Source: Vermamoeba vermiformis (taxonomy: Eukaryota; Tubulinea; Echinamoebida). Taken from it: a stretch of 64,000 bases of DNA. The translations under genes were made by a program, and so were the position numbers. Numbering within the stretch: the first letter of the stretch is position 1; every line of letters begins with the position of its first letter. Location of the stretch: positions 248,001-312,000 of the forward strand of contig JBEWZL010000243.1 in assembly GCA_045837725.1 (NCBI GenBank), given 5' to 3'. Shown piece by piece: positions 37,146 to 48,893 of this stretch. The notes below the pieces were generated by a model that saw only the letters and a program-made list of their open reading frames with translations, was not told the origin of the DNA and did not search any database.

Positions 37146-37515
37146 TTAATTTTTTGCCTCGTTGTCGCCGCTCGGTTCGGATGTGGTTTGTCCAGGGAAA
37201 GGTCGTTCTTTTTTCATATGTTCATATTTAGCGCGTTGCTTACGAGCTTCTTCCAAATTCTTTTGCTTGCTTTGTAAATACTGAGAATAATAACAATAAT
37301 TATTAAAATATTTGGATCCGGAGTTAATCGTGACGTCACATTACCTCTTCGTACAAACACTTGTCGAGTTCAGTGCGCAATTCATTGCACGCGCCAAAGA
37401 ACTTGCCGACTTGATTCTCTTGATGACACTGCTGGAACCGTTCAATAACGTCCTTGCACAGTGGATGCAGATGCAGCGCGAGGGGCGGGTGCACGAGGAA
37501 GGTGAGATTGTTCAT
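37146..37515 (-). CDS. CMC2: CMC2-like twin CX9C cytochrome c oxidase assembly protein
   Basis: Small protein of the mitochondrial intermembrane space, imported by the Mia40 relay and needed for complex IV biogenesis. Exons 37345-37515 and 37146-37280 join in phase to 101 residues. Two CX9C motifs are visible: LCKDVIERFQQC and ACNELRTELDKC. The start MNNLTFLVHPPLALHLHPLC and the KFFGACN segment resemble animal CMC2 (LHPHLHTEEC and KFFGYCN style). The C-terminal half is a charged helix. It is divergent from eIF3f across 193 bp and convergent with gamma-SNAP. Confidence 0.8.
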
Positions 37516-37708
37516 GGCAAGGCGCTTGTGTTATATATACGCACTTGTTGTCAATGTACGTGTGACTGGAGGACAAATCACTTTGTTCAGGCCTCTTTTT
37601 TGGCCAGAAAAATTTCGATCAGATCGCCAGCCAAAATTTTGTGCGAAGACTAAGAACAATTGTTATATAGTGCTTGATCGAGTGGCCACATATACAATAC
37701 AAATAATA

Positions 37709-38874
37709 ATGGAGACTCAAAAGCCGTTGTCATTGCCCGGTTCAGCCCCGTACGAGAACGTGTTGATCAGCCCAGTGGTGGTGTTTAATATTCTCGATCA
37801 CTTTGTGCGCCGCGGTGAAAATCAAGCGCGCGTGATTGGCACGCTGTTGGGCACGATCAACGAAGAGGATGGCACTGTGGTTATTTCAAACTCTTATCCT
37901 GTCCCTCACACTGAAACCGAGCAGGTAATAATTATTATACGATATTATTAGTATTATAATTAATTTTCAGTTAATTATTAAGCTGATATTTTTTTCAGAA
38001 TCCGATCTCCCATTATATTTTAATTATTTTATCGTCTAATAATTCGAATATGCATTAATACTCTTATTTTCTAAAAAGGTCGTTGTTAATATGGAATTCC
38101 ATCGTAATATGATGGCTTTATACAAAAAAATCGCCCCAGATGAGGTGATCGTTGGCTGGTAAGTCGTCTTATTTCTGATGATCGCACTGCTTATTCTCGA
38201 TACTACCATGCACTACGACATATGCACGATGCTGACCAATCACCAGGTACGCAACAGGCTCGCGCTTGTACGACACGAGTCAGCTGATCCACAACTTTTA
38301 CTGGCGCGAGATGAATGCCCCGCCAGTGCACTTGTTAGTCACGGTGCCAGAGGGCGAGTCTACTGCCAAGCCCACGATGGGCAAGCGCGCAGCAGTGACC
38401 GATCAACTGACCGTGCTGCCGCTGTACAGTCAACAGCTGGCCCTGAGTGAGCGCGGCACACTGCAAGAACAATTTCACCCGCTCAATTACCAGCTCTTGA
38501 CGGGCCCTGCTGACCGCGTGGCCTTCGACGCACTGACCAGCGAACTGACTGCCGAGACGGTCGATGCCAATGCACCGCTCAAGCTCAGCGACCTCGCCAC
38601 ACTCGAACACGCAGTCACGCGCGTGCTGCAGTACATTGAACAGGTGCACGACTACTTGTCGCGCGTGGTGGACGGCAAGGAACAGACGCCGAGTGCGGAG
38701 GTGGGTCGATTGATCAGCGACACTCTCGCGCTGTTGCCGCACTCCGAGCCCAATTTTGAAAAGATATTCACGCACGGACTGCAAGATGTGCTCATGCTCG
38801 TCTACTTGGCCAACTTGACGCGCACGCACTTGTTGCTCGCGGAGAAATTGCGCGATCAGACCAGCACCCTCTAA
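37709..38874 (+). CDS. EIF3F: Translation initiation factor eIF3 subunit f
   Basis: Non-catalytic MPN-domain subunit of the eIF3 complex. Exons 37709-37924, 38079-38158 and 38247-38874 join in phase to 307 residues. The MPN domain begins VLISPVVVFNILDHFVRR and has RVIGTLLGT, NMEFHRNMMALYKK and VIVGWYATG. The JAMM metal ligands are absent (LIHNFYWREM at the HxH place), as expected for eIF3f. The C-terminal helical part (LATLEHAVTRVLQYIEQVHD, VLMLVYLANLTRTHLLLAEK) fits the family. It is convergent with the carrier gene, 141 bp between stops. Confidence 0.95.
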
Positions 38875-39015
38875 CAGTATAATATAGTCGTCATCATCAT
38901 ACCCCTGCTCGCACTCGCGTTTTTGTACAACTTTTGCGAAATTAAAAAAACACCTTAAACAGCACTGCACAGAGCTATCACGATATATATATATATTATT
39001 ATAGTACAACAGGCC

Positions 39016-40405
39016 TCACACTGGTCGAATGCCGGCCAGTCGTCGCAGCTGTTCGAACACAATGAATGTCACCACGGTGTGCGGACCAATGCGCAGCCAG
39101 TTGGGCACGAATCCCTTGTAGAGGCCGAGCGGTCCTTCAGTGCGCAGTGTTTTGAGCGCGCAGTCGAGGGTGGAGGAGTAGCGCTGCTGGCCCTGCTGAT
39201 TCATGATGCGCGTCTTGATCACATCGACGGGCGAGGTCACCACTGCTGCGATGAAGCCTGCGAGCATTGAGGCCCTGGTGAGTGGTCAGCATCAAAGTGG
39301 TTCACTGAACGGCAAGTGACCGCTACTCACGTGAAGTGCGTGACAATGCCCTCGTGGAAGTGCAGCCAGTGCGCACTGAGCAGCGAGTGTTTGATGTGGT
39401 CGTAGCTGGCCAATTGACTCGCAGTCAGCAGGGTCGCGCGTTGAGTGGTCGGTCCCACGCCTAGAGAGAGAGACGGTCAGTGGTTTGATGGCACTGCATA
39501 TATTTATATCGGAACCTTTAGCTACCTTTGTACAGTCCGCGCAGTCCTTCCGTGCGATAGATGTGTGCGAATGCGTGCCACATGTTGGGGTACTGGTGCA
39601 CCGACGGACCTGTGCCCTGTGCTTGCATGCGCACTTTGACGAGGTCAGTAGGATTGGCAATGCCACTGCCCAGTGCACCGGATGTAGCTCCTGCGAGGAT
39701 CTTCTTCCACAGTGGCGTGGTGCCTGGGGAGGGTGAGTAATTGCGTCTATAGAGATCAATATGTAACGTACGAGGGTTCTCAGCGTGCAGCACGTCCTTC
39801 AAGACATCGTATAGGCCCATCCGCAGTGTGCTGTAAGTGCCCTCGCGCAGCAGTGAAGCAGTCAAGCTTAATGTGAGGAGATTAGGCCTAGTGTACATAT
39901 AAATATATATATGACTTACCCTTTGTATAGTCCGCGCACGCCCTCTTCGCGGAGTATCGTGTAACAGCCGTGGAACATGCCCTAGAAACAGATCGCGATC
40001 AGATCCACCTTAACGAGTCCAATGAATAGTACCCTATAGTGCTTGGACGAGCCATATATACTCGATAGACCATGTCTCTTTTCTGTGGACAGCTCGCCTT
40101 GAATTTGCAAGCGAATTTTGATGACATCGATCGGGTTGGTCTGTGCAAGCCGTCAGTGCCAGGCTAGGGGTCATTATGTAATCGTGTCATATATATAGGT
40201 GAGAGGTAATAAATTCATTGATTTTCGTAATTAAAAAACGGCTGCTGACTGGATCGGCACTGAAACAAATATCTCAAGTACCGATTTAACGCCACTCATA
40301 TTTATAAGTGATCACATATAGCACCATATTAATACGTACCACGCACGCAGCGAGCATGCACGAGATGCCGCCGAACAAGAACTTTTGTGTCGTACTCTCC
40401 GTCAT
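39016..40405 (-). CDS. Mitochondrial carrier, SLC25A14/A30 (UCP5/KMCP)-like
   Basis: Inner-membrane solute carrier with three repeated modules. Seven exons (40340-40405, 40033-40140, 39920-39981, 39772-39866, 39526-39723, 39331-39460, 39016-39274) join in phase to 305 residues. Each module has the PX[D/E]XX[K/R] signature: PIDVIKIR, PTDLVKVR and PVDVIKTR. GLYKGLTASLLREGTYSTLR, SGIANPTDLVKVRMQ and GLYKGFVPNWLRIGPHTVVT are closest in my reading to the SLC25A14/A30 and dicarboxylate/oxoglutarate carrier group. The substrate cannot be named from sequence alone. The donor of exon 2 is GTACTA. It shares 294 bp with the divergent CK2 alpha gene. Confidence 0.87.
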
Positions 40406-40699
40406 TGGGGCGTGCAACAGCGACTAGCAATGAATATATATGATATTGATCTTATTTACAAACAACTAGTCGGTGTTGTGTTCTAGATCTGAATCAACAA
40501 ATTCGATTAGATCCGGCAATCATTCGGGTACGGAACTGCTCCGAAGACAAGCCGAATGAAGAGTGCGGCATCGATGATGTATTCACGATAACACTCGCTT
40601 AGTATACTCGCTGCCGGACTGTCAATCAACGTTAATGAAAAATGGTGTAAGTTCAGTCCGCTCTGATCACTGAACACAGCTACACTAAAGTGCTCGAAA

Positions 40700-41892
40700 A
40701 TGTCTTTTTGGGGTCCCACTGCGACTGCTAAAAAGAATAAGAACAGAAAGCTGCGTAACAGAGCTCGTGTTTATGCAGATGTGAATCAGCACCGCCCTCG
40801 CGAATATTGGAACTACGAGAATTTAACGGTTCAATGGGGGTAAATATTTAATTATAAATTATTGGTATTCGCTTACATTACGAGTATTGTGCATACTACA
40901 GCCTTATTGGAGTAATTTTAATTTAATTAATTTTTTTTAACATTTTCTGTAATTACTGCTCGTGGTATTATTACAATCATATAATTAATAATAATATCAG
41001 CGGCCAAGATGATTATGAAATTATTCGCAAAGTCGGTCGTGGCAAGTACAGCGAGGTGTTCGAGGGGATCAACAGCGTGAACAACGAGCGCTGCATTATT
41101 AAGATACTCAAGCCAGTCAAGAAGAAGAAGATCAAGCGAGAAATCAAAATCTTGCAGAACTTGTGTGGCGGCACGAACATCATCAAGCTGCTGGATGTGG
41201 TGCGCGATCCGCAGACCAAAACACCCTCGCTCATCTTCGAGTTTGTGGACAATGTGGACTTCAAGATGTTGTACCCGCAGCTGACAGACTACGACGTGCG
41301 CTACTACATGTTCGAGCTGTTGAAGGCACTCGACTACGCGCACAGCAACGGCATCATGCACCGCGACGTCAAGCCGCACAACGTGATGATCGATCACAAG
41401 CTGCGCACACTGCGACTGATTGACTGGGGCTTGGCGGAGTTCTATCACAAGGACCAGGACTACAACGTGCGTGTGGCGAGTCGGTACTTCAAGGGCCCCG
41501 AGCTGTTGGTGGACATGCAGGACTACGACTACAGCCTCGACTTGTGGTCCTTTGGCTGCATGTTCGCGGGCCTCATCTTCAGAAAGGAGCCCTTCTTCCG
41601 CGGCAACGACAACAAGGACCAGCTCGTCAAGATCGCCAAGGTACTCGGCACTGATGAGCTCGATGCGTGGCTGGACAAGTACGGCATCAACATTGACAAC
41701 CAGTTCAAAGCGATGATTGGTCGACACACCAAGAAGCCCTGGAAGAAGTTCATCACCCCTGAGAACGCGCATCTGGCTGGTGTACCCGAGGCCATTGACC
41801 TCGTCGATCGTCTGTTGCGCTACGACCCTGCTGAACGATTGACAGCGCGCGAGGCCATGGAACACAACTACTTCTCCGTGTTGAAGAAGTAA
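40700..41892 (+). CDS. CSNK2A: Casein kinase 2 catalytic subunit alpha
   Basis: Constitutively active Ser/Thr kinase that prefers acidic sites. Exons 40700-40839 and 41001-41892 join in phase to 343 residues. Diagnostic CK2 features are the N-terminal segment with [19 protein letters not shown] that holds the activation loop, [12 protein letters not shown], the basic cluster [27 protein letters not shown], and the CK2-specific DWG ([10 protein letters not shown]) in place of DFG. The APE-equivalent is GPELLVD. It is highly conserved with animals and fungi. Confidence 0.97.
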
Positions 41893-42120
41893 CGCGGATG
41901 TACCTCTCAGTGCTCGCTAATTCGTCTTTGTAAATGTTATTTAATTCGTAGTAATGTAAAATCACGTTAGAACTATGCAGTAGTATAGTAGTCACAGTAT
42001 TGTATATTACATTATGGGCAGTACGGCCAGTCACTGTGGCAGGGAAATGTTTTTTGAAAACAACAGATGTCAAAACTCAGTTCAAACTCAAATTGTACAA
42101 TAGCACACCATATATCACAC

Positions 42121-42728
42121 ATGAGCTCAGCAAAGAAGAGCGATTCATCCACAAGCAAGAGCAATGGATCTGATTTGAAAGTTCAAGGCGGCAAAGTCGA
42201 TAAAAAAACTAAGGATTGGAACGATTTAATTCCTGGTATGATATATCGCTTATAGACACATTAGACACTCGCGTGATCATGAAGATCATTTTTAAATATT
42301 TATTTCGCATTTTAATCAATTATTAAATTTCTGGGATCTAGGTTACGACAAGTTGTCTCCGCTCGACAAAATGAAGGCGAGGTCACAACATCAATTGAAA
42401 AAAGTTGGTGAGTCTCACAGTCGATCGATGCCTTACTAACAGATCCACAGCCTCACGGGACGATGCGTTAAAATCAGGCGCCAAGAACTGGGAGCGCTTT
42501 ACATTCAATCAAAATGCACCGCTGAACAAGCGCGACAAGCCCGATCTGAGTGATTTGGAGGACGATGAAGACAGGCGCGACAGAGCGGACAGATCTGCAC
42601 CTCCCAAGACCGCTGAAGACAACAAGCACGACGATGCTATATTTGGCAATGCGGGTGTGGAGCTCGATGACGAAGCAGTGCCTAATAAGGCTAACGATGC
42701 GCACGACGATGGTGCACAAGAGAAGTGA
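42121..42728 (+). CDS. Uncharacterised acidic/basic nuclear-type protein
   Basis: Three exons (42121-42235, 42342-42407, 42451-42728) join in phase to 152 residues. I do not recognise the family. The most ordered-looking part spans the two introns: DWNDLIPGYDKLSPLDKMKA then RSQHQLKKVASRDDALKSGA, and KNWERFTFNQNAPLNKRDKP. The N-terminus is Ser/Lys-rich and the C-terminus is strongly acidic (DLSDLEDDEDRRDRADRS), predicted disordered. It ends 40 bp from the convergent stop of GK5, so the 3' UTRs must overlap. A longer N-terminus from the ATG at 42067 is possible. Confidence 0.7.
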
Positions 42729-42768
42729 AATCATGTACATAAAGCAGATTATTATTACACGTACACCA

Positions 42769-45108
42769 CTACTGCCTCGGGTACCACAAGCTCACGGTGT
42801 AGACTGCAGTGCCAATGCCGATCAGCACGCCAAGGGTCAGCCACATCAGCGCTGCACCCAGTGACATCTTGTCGCGGCGATGACGCACCTCCAGCCGATC
42901 ATCTTCGCGCCACAGTCCTGCGCGCGGTGCTGCATTGTAGAACCGTTCTAAGCGGCGTCGTCGCTCTGATTCTGGCAGTTGGGGCTTGAACACGCGATCG
43001 ACTTTCCTAATTTGGTAATTGAGATCAGTTTCAGTGCACCGCATCCAATCCTCGCGTACCTGAGTGCAGCAATCTCGTTGATATCTTTGTACACACCCGC
43101 ACTCAGTCCTGCAAGTGCTGCAGCGCCCCACGCAGTCATGTCCACGGCAGTGCGCGGTCTCTCCACTACGGCCCCGGTCAAGTCCGCGAGTGCTTGACAC
43201 ACGAAATCTCCGCGCGACACTCCGCCATCGAGTCGAATGGTTTGCACGCGCAGTGACGTGTCTTGTGCGATGACATCTGCAATGCGTGCCACACTAGTGA
43301 GAGGTGTTAGTGGCCATAATTGACGCTACTAAGAGCAGCTACCTGTAGCCAATTGACTCCAATATCGCGCGCACAATGTGTTCGCGCTTGGTCTCTTGAT
43401 TGAGGCCGATCAACAGCCCACGTGCGCGTGCATCCCAGAGTGGCACTTGATGTCCTAGTGCAGTGCGAGTGAGTTCAATGCGCCTACAGTGCGGGCCATC
43501 ACTTACCGCTGAAGCTCGGCACAAAGTACGTGTCGCCTGAGTCTTCCACTTGTTGCGCGAGTTGTGCTGCGTCGTTGAGTGAGCTGAGGTCGACTGATTC
43601 CATCCAATCGAGCACCGAGCCTGCAATGTGATTGGTCAGCGAGTGACACGTGTCAAATCAGTGTTGACATGACTTGCCTGCACATTGAAAGTTGCCTTCA
43701 AAGTTGTAGGTCAATTTGTCACCGATCTTCCACGAGGCAATGGGATACAGGCCTAATTCGATGTGAGTACTAATATAGTATTGTAGCATGCAACGTTACT
43801 GATTACCTTGCGGAGAATAGCCGCACTTGCTGCCGAGGACAATCGACAGAAATCCACCCGTGCCCAGCGTGCACTTGACGTCACCGCGCGTGAAGCAACC
43901 TTGACCGAAGAGTGCTGCTGATTGGTCGGCCACCACCGCTGTGCGAGTGTGAGTGATTGGTCAGTAGTCACGTGATATTGCCCTTACCTCCAATGGCAAT
44001 GGGGGCACCAAATATAGAGGCGTCAGTGTGTCCAAACTTGTCACTCGTTGCCATCAATTTGGGGAAGATGTGACGTGGTGGCAGTGGCGCTAAGAACCAC
44101 AACATCCAACTGCGTGGGAATTAGTTACCAAATTAGGAAAGTGCAGTCACTGACCTCCACGTCTGATCGAACGGGTCGTAAAAGCCAGTTGCCACTGCAT
44201 TGCTGTGATCGGTTGCGTAGATTTTGCCTGGCAGATGATGTCAATTACCAAATAAGGCAAAGTCCGCGCCTACCTGCCGACAACTTCCACAACAGCCACG
44301 TGTCCAGCGTGCCAATGCGCAATCGATTTTGTTTTTGCAACTCTTTCAACACGGGCAAGTTGTTCCACACCCACGCGACTTTGAGAATGGCCTGCAGCGT
44401 GGAGAAGCGGTAGTTGGACGCAGCTTGATAGTGCGGATCACGTGTCACCCAGTACAGCAGCGTCGTCACCACGCGAAGGGCCTTCACAATCGGCGCTTTG
44501 TTCCGCTCAATGGTGTCGTGTGCTGCGCGCAGATCCATCCACGTGATGAGCGGGTGACACGGTCTGCTGGTCTCTGCGTCCCACGAGATGAAAGTGCTGC
44601 GCTGCGTGGTGATGCCGAGCGAGAGAATGTCTGCGAACAATAGGGAGTGGTGAATATGGAGCTGTCAAGTCAGGGGGTAACAGACCTGCGGCAGTGATCT
44701 TCGCGTCTTTCATGGCCTGTTTGAGCACTGTAACTACTGCTTGAAAGATCTGTAGTCGCTATTAATAGCTGTACTTGAATGCTGAAAGGAAATTTCATTG
44801 GGTACCTCTTCGGGATCTTCTTCGACCTCGCCGTTGGGTCCATATCGATTGATAACCTTTGCGTAGCTCTTTGATACAACTTCACCTTTAGTGGACCATA
44901 TATAGCCCTATTTAACGGTTATTGATTTGAATTGCGCAAATTCGATAAAAAATAAATTTGAAATTATTTACGAGCAAGGTATTTAATTACAGATATTCTA
45001 ATTAATAACACCATCGCTTGTTATTTGTTTATTAAAATTTTACACCAACTGACATCTCACCTTAATGCCGGTACTGCCGCAATCAACACTCGCCAAGTAC
45101 TTAGCCAT
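42769..45108 (-). CDS. GK5: GK5-type putative glycerol kinase with C-terminal membrane anchor
   Basis: FGGY-family carbohydrate kinase. Twelve exons (45061-45108, 44806-44907, 44686-44749, 44274-44630, 44155-44227, 43988-44109, 43807-43938, 43678-43752, 43507-43620, 43343-43454, 43060-43293, 42769-43006) join in phase to 556 residues. Family marks are VDCGSTGIK at the N-terminus, SLGITTQRSTFISWD, RIGTLDTWLLWKLSAGK, VVADQSAALFGQGCF, VKCTLGTGGF, SGHQVPLWDARARGL and IRLDGGVSRGDFVCQALADL. These fit GK5 rather than GK/GlpK. After the kinase fold the chain adds a basic segment and a hydrophobic helix (ALMWLTLGVLIGIGTAVYTV) near the C-terminus, a tail anchor not usual in GK5. The intron at 43621-43677 has a GC donor (GCAAGT). 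Confidence 0.87.
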
Positions 45109-45224
45109 CGCTGAGAGTGAATATATTGATAATTAAAGTGTTCTTAGTCTTTGTGATTACCAGCACTCGTGTTCAGTGCGTGAAATTAATAATTATACTA
45201 TTTCATCGCAGAGACACAACAGCA

Positions 45225-46324
45225 ATGCTTTTACGATCGATTAGCAACATATTTAACGTTAATAAGCGGCACATATGCAAGACTGCCAACAAAGCACTGT
45301 TTGACTCAGGACGACAGCAAATCCGCCAGCTGTCAAGCGCAGATCCCAAAGAAACAGCGGCTATTGACCCCTTAAATTACAAAATTGAAACATATCAAGG
45401 CTTGTTCGAAGATCATGGTGGAAAGAGTAAGGATGGGGATAAGATCCGGTGAAATCACTCGCATTAATTTTAAAAATTGTGCAGAGCGAGCAGAGATTGA
45501 ATTGACCAAAGACCAAGTCAAAATATTTCAAGTCAATCACGTTAATATTATTGGCAACACTTTTACAACTCTGCTGCCGAGTGGGTACGTGGATGGCGGT
45601 CTAGATCCAATTGCACCACAACAGTCTTAACAGTTATCCATATAGGCCTCTATCAGAGGTGTTATCCAAGTCCTTTGCGCTACACAACGGCGCTGTTGAC
45701 AAGTACACTCTCAACTTCACGATCCGGATCCCGATCTCGACCAACACTGAAACAGGTTCGTATTCACGTGTTATCTAGCTGTCTTATTAATGTCTGACTA
45801 GGCACTAGTCACGAGGAAGGCAAGTTGCATGTCAAAGTCGCGGTGGATCAAGCAGAACAACCTCGCCAAGTGTTTCAACTGACGCTGAAGCACGGTGATC
45901 ACGTGATCGCTTCAGAGCCCGCTGCTAAATTCGGCGACGCACTGCTCGACATACAGCTGCAACTGCCCATCAAGACGTACATCCGCTCGTGTTTCATGTG
46001 CACGTACTCAGAGTACTACCCGCTCTCCAACGGTGAGCTACAAACAATAGCCATGCGTTAATTAAGCATCTTATAGGTGAATTCGGCTCTATGGGCTGTT
46101 TCAAACGCTGGCCGGGCATTCAATCGGTCAAATCAGCGCAAGAACTGATGTTCAACTGGATGCAGTGCTCCGATCAGGTCCAAGAGACTTATCGCTGCGC
46201 TTCATTTCGACGACGCACTCGTCCTCATATAACACCGAGTGAGGGCGAGCAGATAGTGACGGACAGTCACGAGGGCTCACTGACGACTGGTCCTATTCAA
46301 GAGGAGAAGGAGTGGAGCAAGTGA
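45225..46324 (+). CDS. DUF6304-like protein with mitochondrial-type N-terminus and apparent +1 frameshift
   Basis: The ATG at 45225 opens a frame whose start (MLLRSISNIFNVNKRHICKT) looks like a mitochondrial presequence and which runs to IETYQGLFEDHGGKSKDGDK then IR and a TGA at 45450-45452. The next base shift continues without a gap as EITRINFKNCAERAEIELTK, to a donor after 45584. Exons 45646-45755, 45802-46032 and 46077-46324 then join in phase. The C-terminal region has SCFMCTYSEYYPLSNGEFGS, MGCFKRW and VQETYRCASF, which I recall as the core motif of the bacterial DUF6304 family. Function unknown. The frameshift could be real decay, recoding at CGG-TGA, a base-call error, or a very small intron. 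Confidence 0.6.
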
Positions 46325-46389
46325 TTCTTCAGAATGTCAATAAGAAGCATGATGTGAATATGAACAATGTATAGTACAATAGGATGTAT

Positions 46390-48778
46390 TTATTTCTTAG
46401 AACTCTTCTTTTTGAGTGTTTTTGTCTTGCTCGGAGATTTCACTTTAGATCCGACACTGCTCTTCGTCTTCTTCACTTTAACAGCGCTCGACTTGACGCT
46501 CTTGCTCTTGACCACTTTCTTGCGCTTAACAGGCTCAGCTGGCTCCTCACCTTCATCTTCGTCTTCATCCTCAGGGTCGAGTTGTTTGTTGTCGGCACTG
46601 AACTGAATCTGCGCACTCATCACAGGACCCAACTTGTCCACGCGCTGCTTGTTCAACAGGTCCATTATTCGCTGCTCTAACTTGCCGGCAATCATGTTCT
46701 CTTTCTTCTTGGCTCGCTTGTCAGTTTTGGGTGTCAAATTGAAGTCTTCAATGTCCTGTTGAATGTCTTTTGTCGCGTCGTTAAAGTCCTGCAAGCTGGT
46801 GACATCGAATGAACTCAAATCAAACACTTGCAGTTTGTCCATGTGTTTGAAGGCCTCGCGATTCAAATCTGCTTTGCTTTTTTGTCTTTCAACGTGCATT
46901 GAGTTCGTCAATTCTTCTATTTTCTGTACAAGTTGTGCTTCAATGGCATCTAATTTTGCAGCCGTTTCATCGAGCTGTGATTTTGGTGGTGTGGCGCGTG
47001 TTGAGAATGGATCGTCTATGATCTCCCAGTCTTTTGGATTGAATTTTTGATTGCGAAGTTCTTCGGGCAGTGCTTCATCGGTCTCTAAGCTTTCAATGCG
47101 CATCTTGGTCCACGGACTCATCTTGAGGTGTCTGCAACATGTATATTAGTACTAGTCATGAGGTTATTGAGAGTACGTACCCTTCTTTTTCCAATGATTC
47201 GAGGCTGACATTGCCCGGCACTTTTTCAAATCGTTTGAGATAGTCTTCAACGCGCTGTTTTTTCTTCGAATAACTCCACAACAGATTTCTGACACGCGAC
47301 TCGAGGTTGATTTTCTTCTCCAAGCATTCGTCAACGAGGGCAAATGCCTGATCAATGTTTTTGAGCTTGATGTACATCTCTATGCCGCGCCCCCACACGC
47401 GGTTGTTGATTGAAGTGTCGTGACGAATGCCATTGAAATATGCTTCAGCACGTGTCAGCTGATCAGTTCTGAGCAGTCCTGTCAAGTACTCTGCGTGTGC
47501 TGCATTGCTGGGTGCTAATCCTTGAGCGCGCATTGCTTTCAGGGCGCGATCTGCCTCGTCTAATTGTTCCGCGTGACAGTAGATCTTGATCATTTCATTC
47601 CACAGCTCTGCATCGGGCTGCACGTTGAACTGTTGCAGTGATGCGAACAGGGTCTTAGCGAGTGACACGTCATTCAGACGAGCACACGCGCTCATCAATG
47701 TCTTCACTAGCAGGGGACTCGGCTTGAGATTGTAGGTCTTCATGCTGCGAATTGCTTTGGTCGCTTGATCGAGTGTGTTGAGCTGTGCGTAGCCCTGCAC
47801 TAGCAATCTAATGGCCTGGTTAATAGGTTGATGCGTTAAACAACGTGCACGTACTCAAATGTGCGCACAGAGGGAGTGACCTCTAACTGTTTCATCGCCT
47901 CGAACAACTTCTCTACCGTCTCCATGTCACGCAGCGCAACGTACGCAGCGATGAGAGCGGTGTAAATAGGCTCTTCTTGCGGTATGTCACCTGCAGACAC
48001 GCGCTGCAAGTACTGAGCCAGCTCGCTCTCGTTGTTCTGTCAAATGTGTCATTAAAGTCAGGCTGCGGATGCATTCACTTACAGTCTTGCCATGCGCCAA
48101 TATCAATCCTGCGTGCGTGTTGGCATCAATTGGGATGTTGTTGCGAGTCATTAACGAGAATAGTTCCTGTTAGTACAAGTTAGTCCTGTTCGATCGCGAT
48201 CTGTTAGGTACCTCAGCTTCATCGACTGCACCATCATTTGCATATGCACGAATCATAGCATTGTAGACTGATGTATCTTTGGAATTCTTGCCCAGTTCGA
48301 AGGCCTGTAACAAATCGTACGGTGAGTTTAGCACGGTAGTAATTAATTTCGATTTTAATTCGGCAGTGAAAGATTATTGAATGCTAATTTAGCTTCTTAC
48401 ATTGTAAATAGATTAAATATAATTTTTTCAAAATAGTTTTACCTTGAAAGCTAGATCTATCCTCTGTAACTTGCTTGCTCTTTTAATAAACTCTACTAAA
48501 GCACTGACATTATTATTTCCCGGGTTGTTTTGTAATTGAATGAGCTCTTCTTCTAAATTGGCGTCTGATCTTCCGTGATCCCTTTCTCCTTGCTGTTTGG
48601 TTGATAGATACATACATCTTGTCGTAGGGTATATATTACCAGTAATTGTGTGATTAATTCTTCGATTGCTAGAAGTAAGCTTGCGCTGCAGACAAGGCTG
48701 GATCCGATCGCGTGTCAGTGCAGTCACGCCGCGACGAGCACTTATTCTGAGTGCAGGGCCTATAATTCGCGACAACAT
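46390..48778 (-). CDS. Mitochondrial PPR protein with lysine-rich histone-H1-like tail
   Basis: Six exons (48443-48778, 48212-48304, 48083-48166, 47855-48036, 47181-47807, 46390-47131) join in phase to 687 residues. The first 60 residues look like a mitochondrial presequence (MLSRIIGPALRISARRGVTA). Residues about 110-400 hold about six pentatricopeptide repeats (VYNAMIRAYANDGAVDEAEE, IYTALIAAYVALRDMETVEK, ELWNEMIKIYCHAEQLDEAD), so it probably binds organellar RNA. The final exon adds a coiled-coil region and ends in a 45-residue Lys/Ser/Val tail (KRKKVVKSKSVKSSAVKVKK), like a histone H1 C-terminus. The join between PPR and tail parts is GT-AG and in phase (KEG|HLKMSPWTKM). Confidence 0.8.
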
Positions 48779-48893
48779 TGACGTGTTGCTGTACTAACAA
48801 GGCAGCTGTAATAATACAATTTATTCGCAAGTCGCCGAACAAAAAGCAGGCGACGTTAGTGTACAACAAAACAAACAAGAGTGCGCAATCAGC

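Noticed and set aside
40507-40719. 70-residue frame on the minus strand between the carrier and CK2 alpha genes
   Set aside because: It overlaps the CK2 alpha promoter and first codons, has no recognisable motif, and no splice sites extend it.
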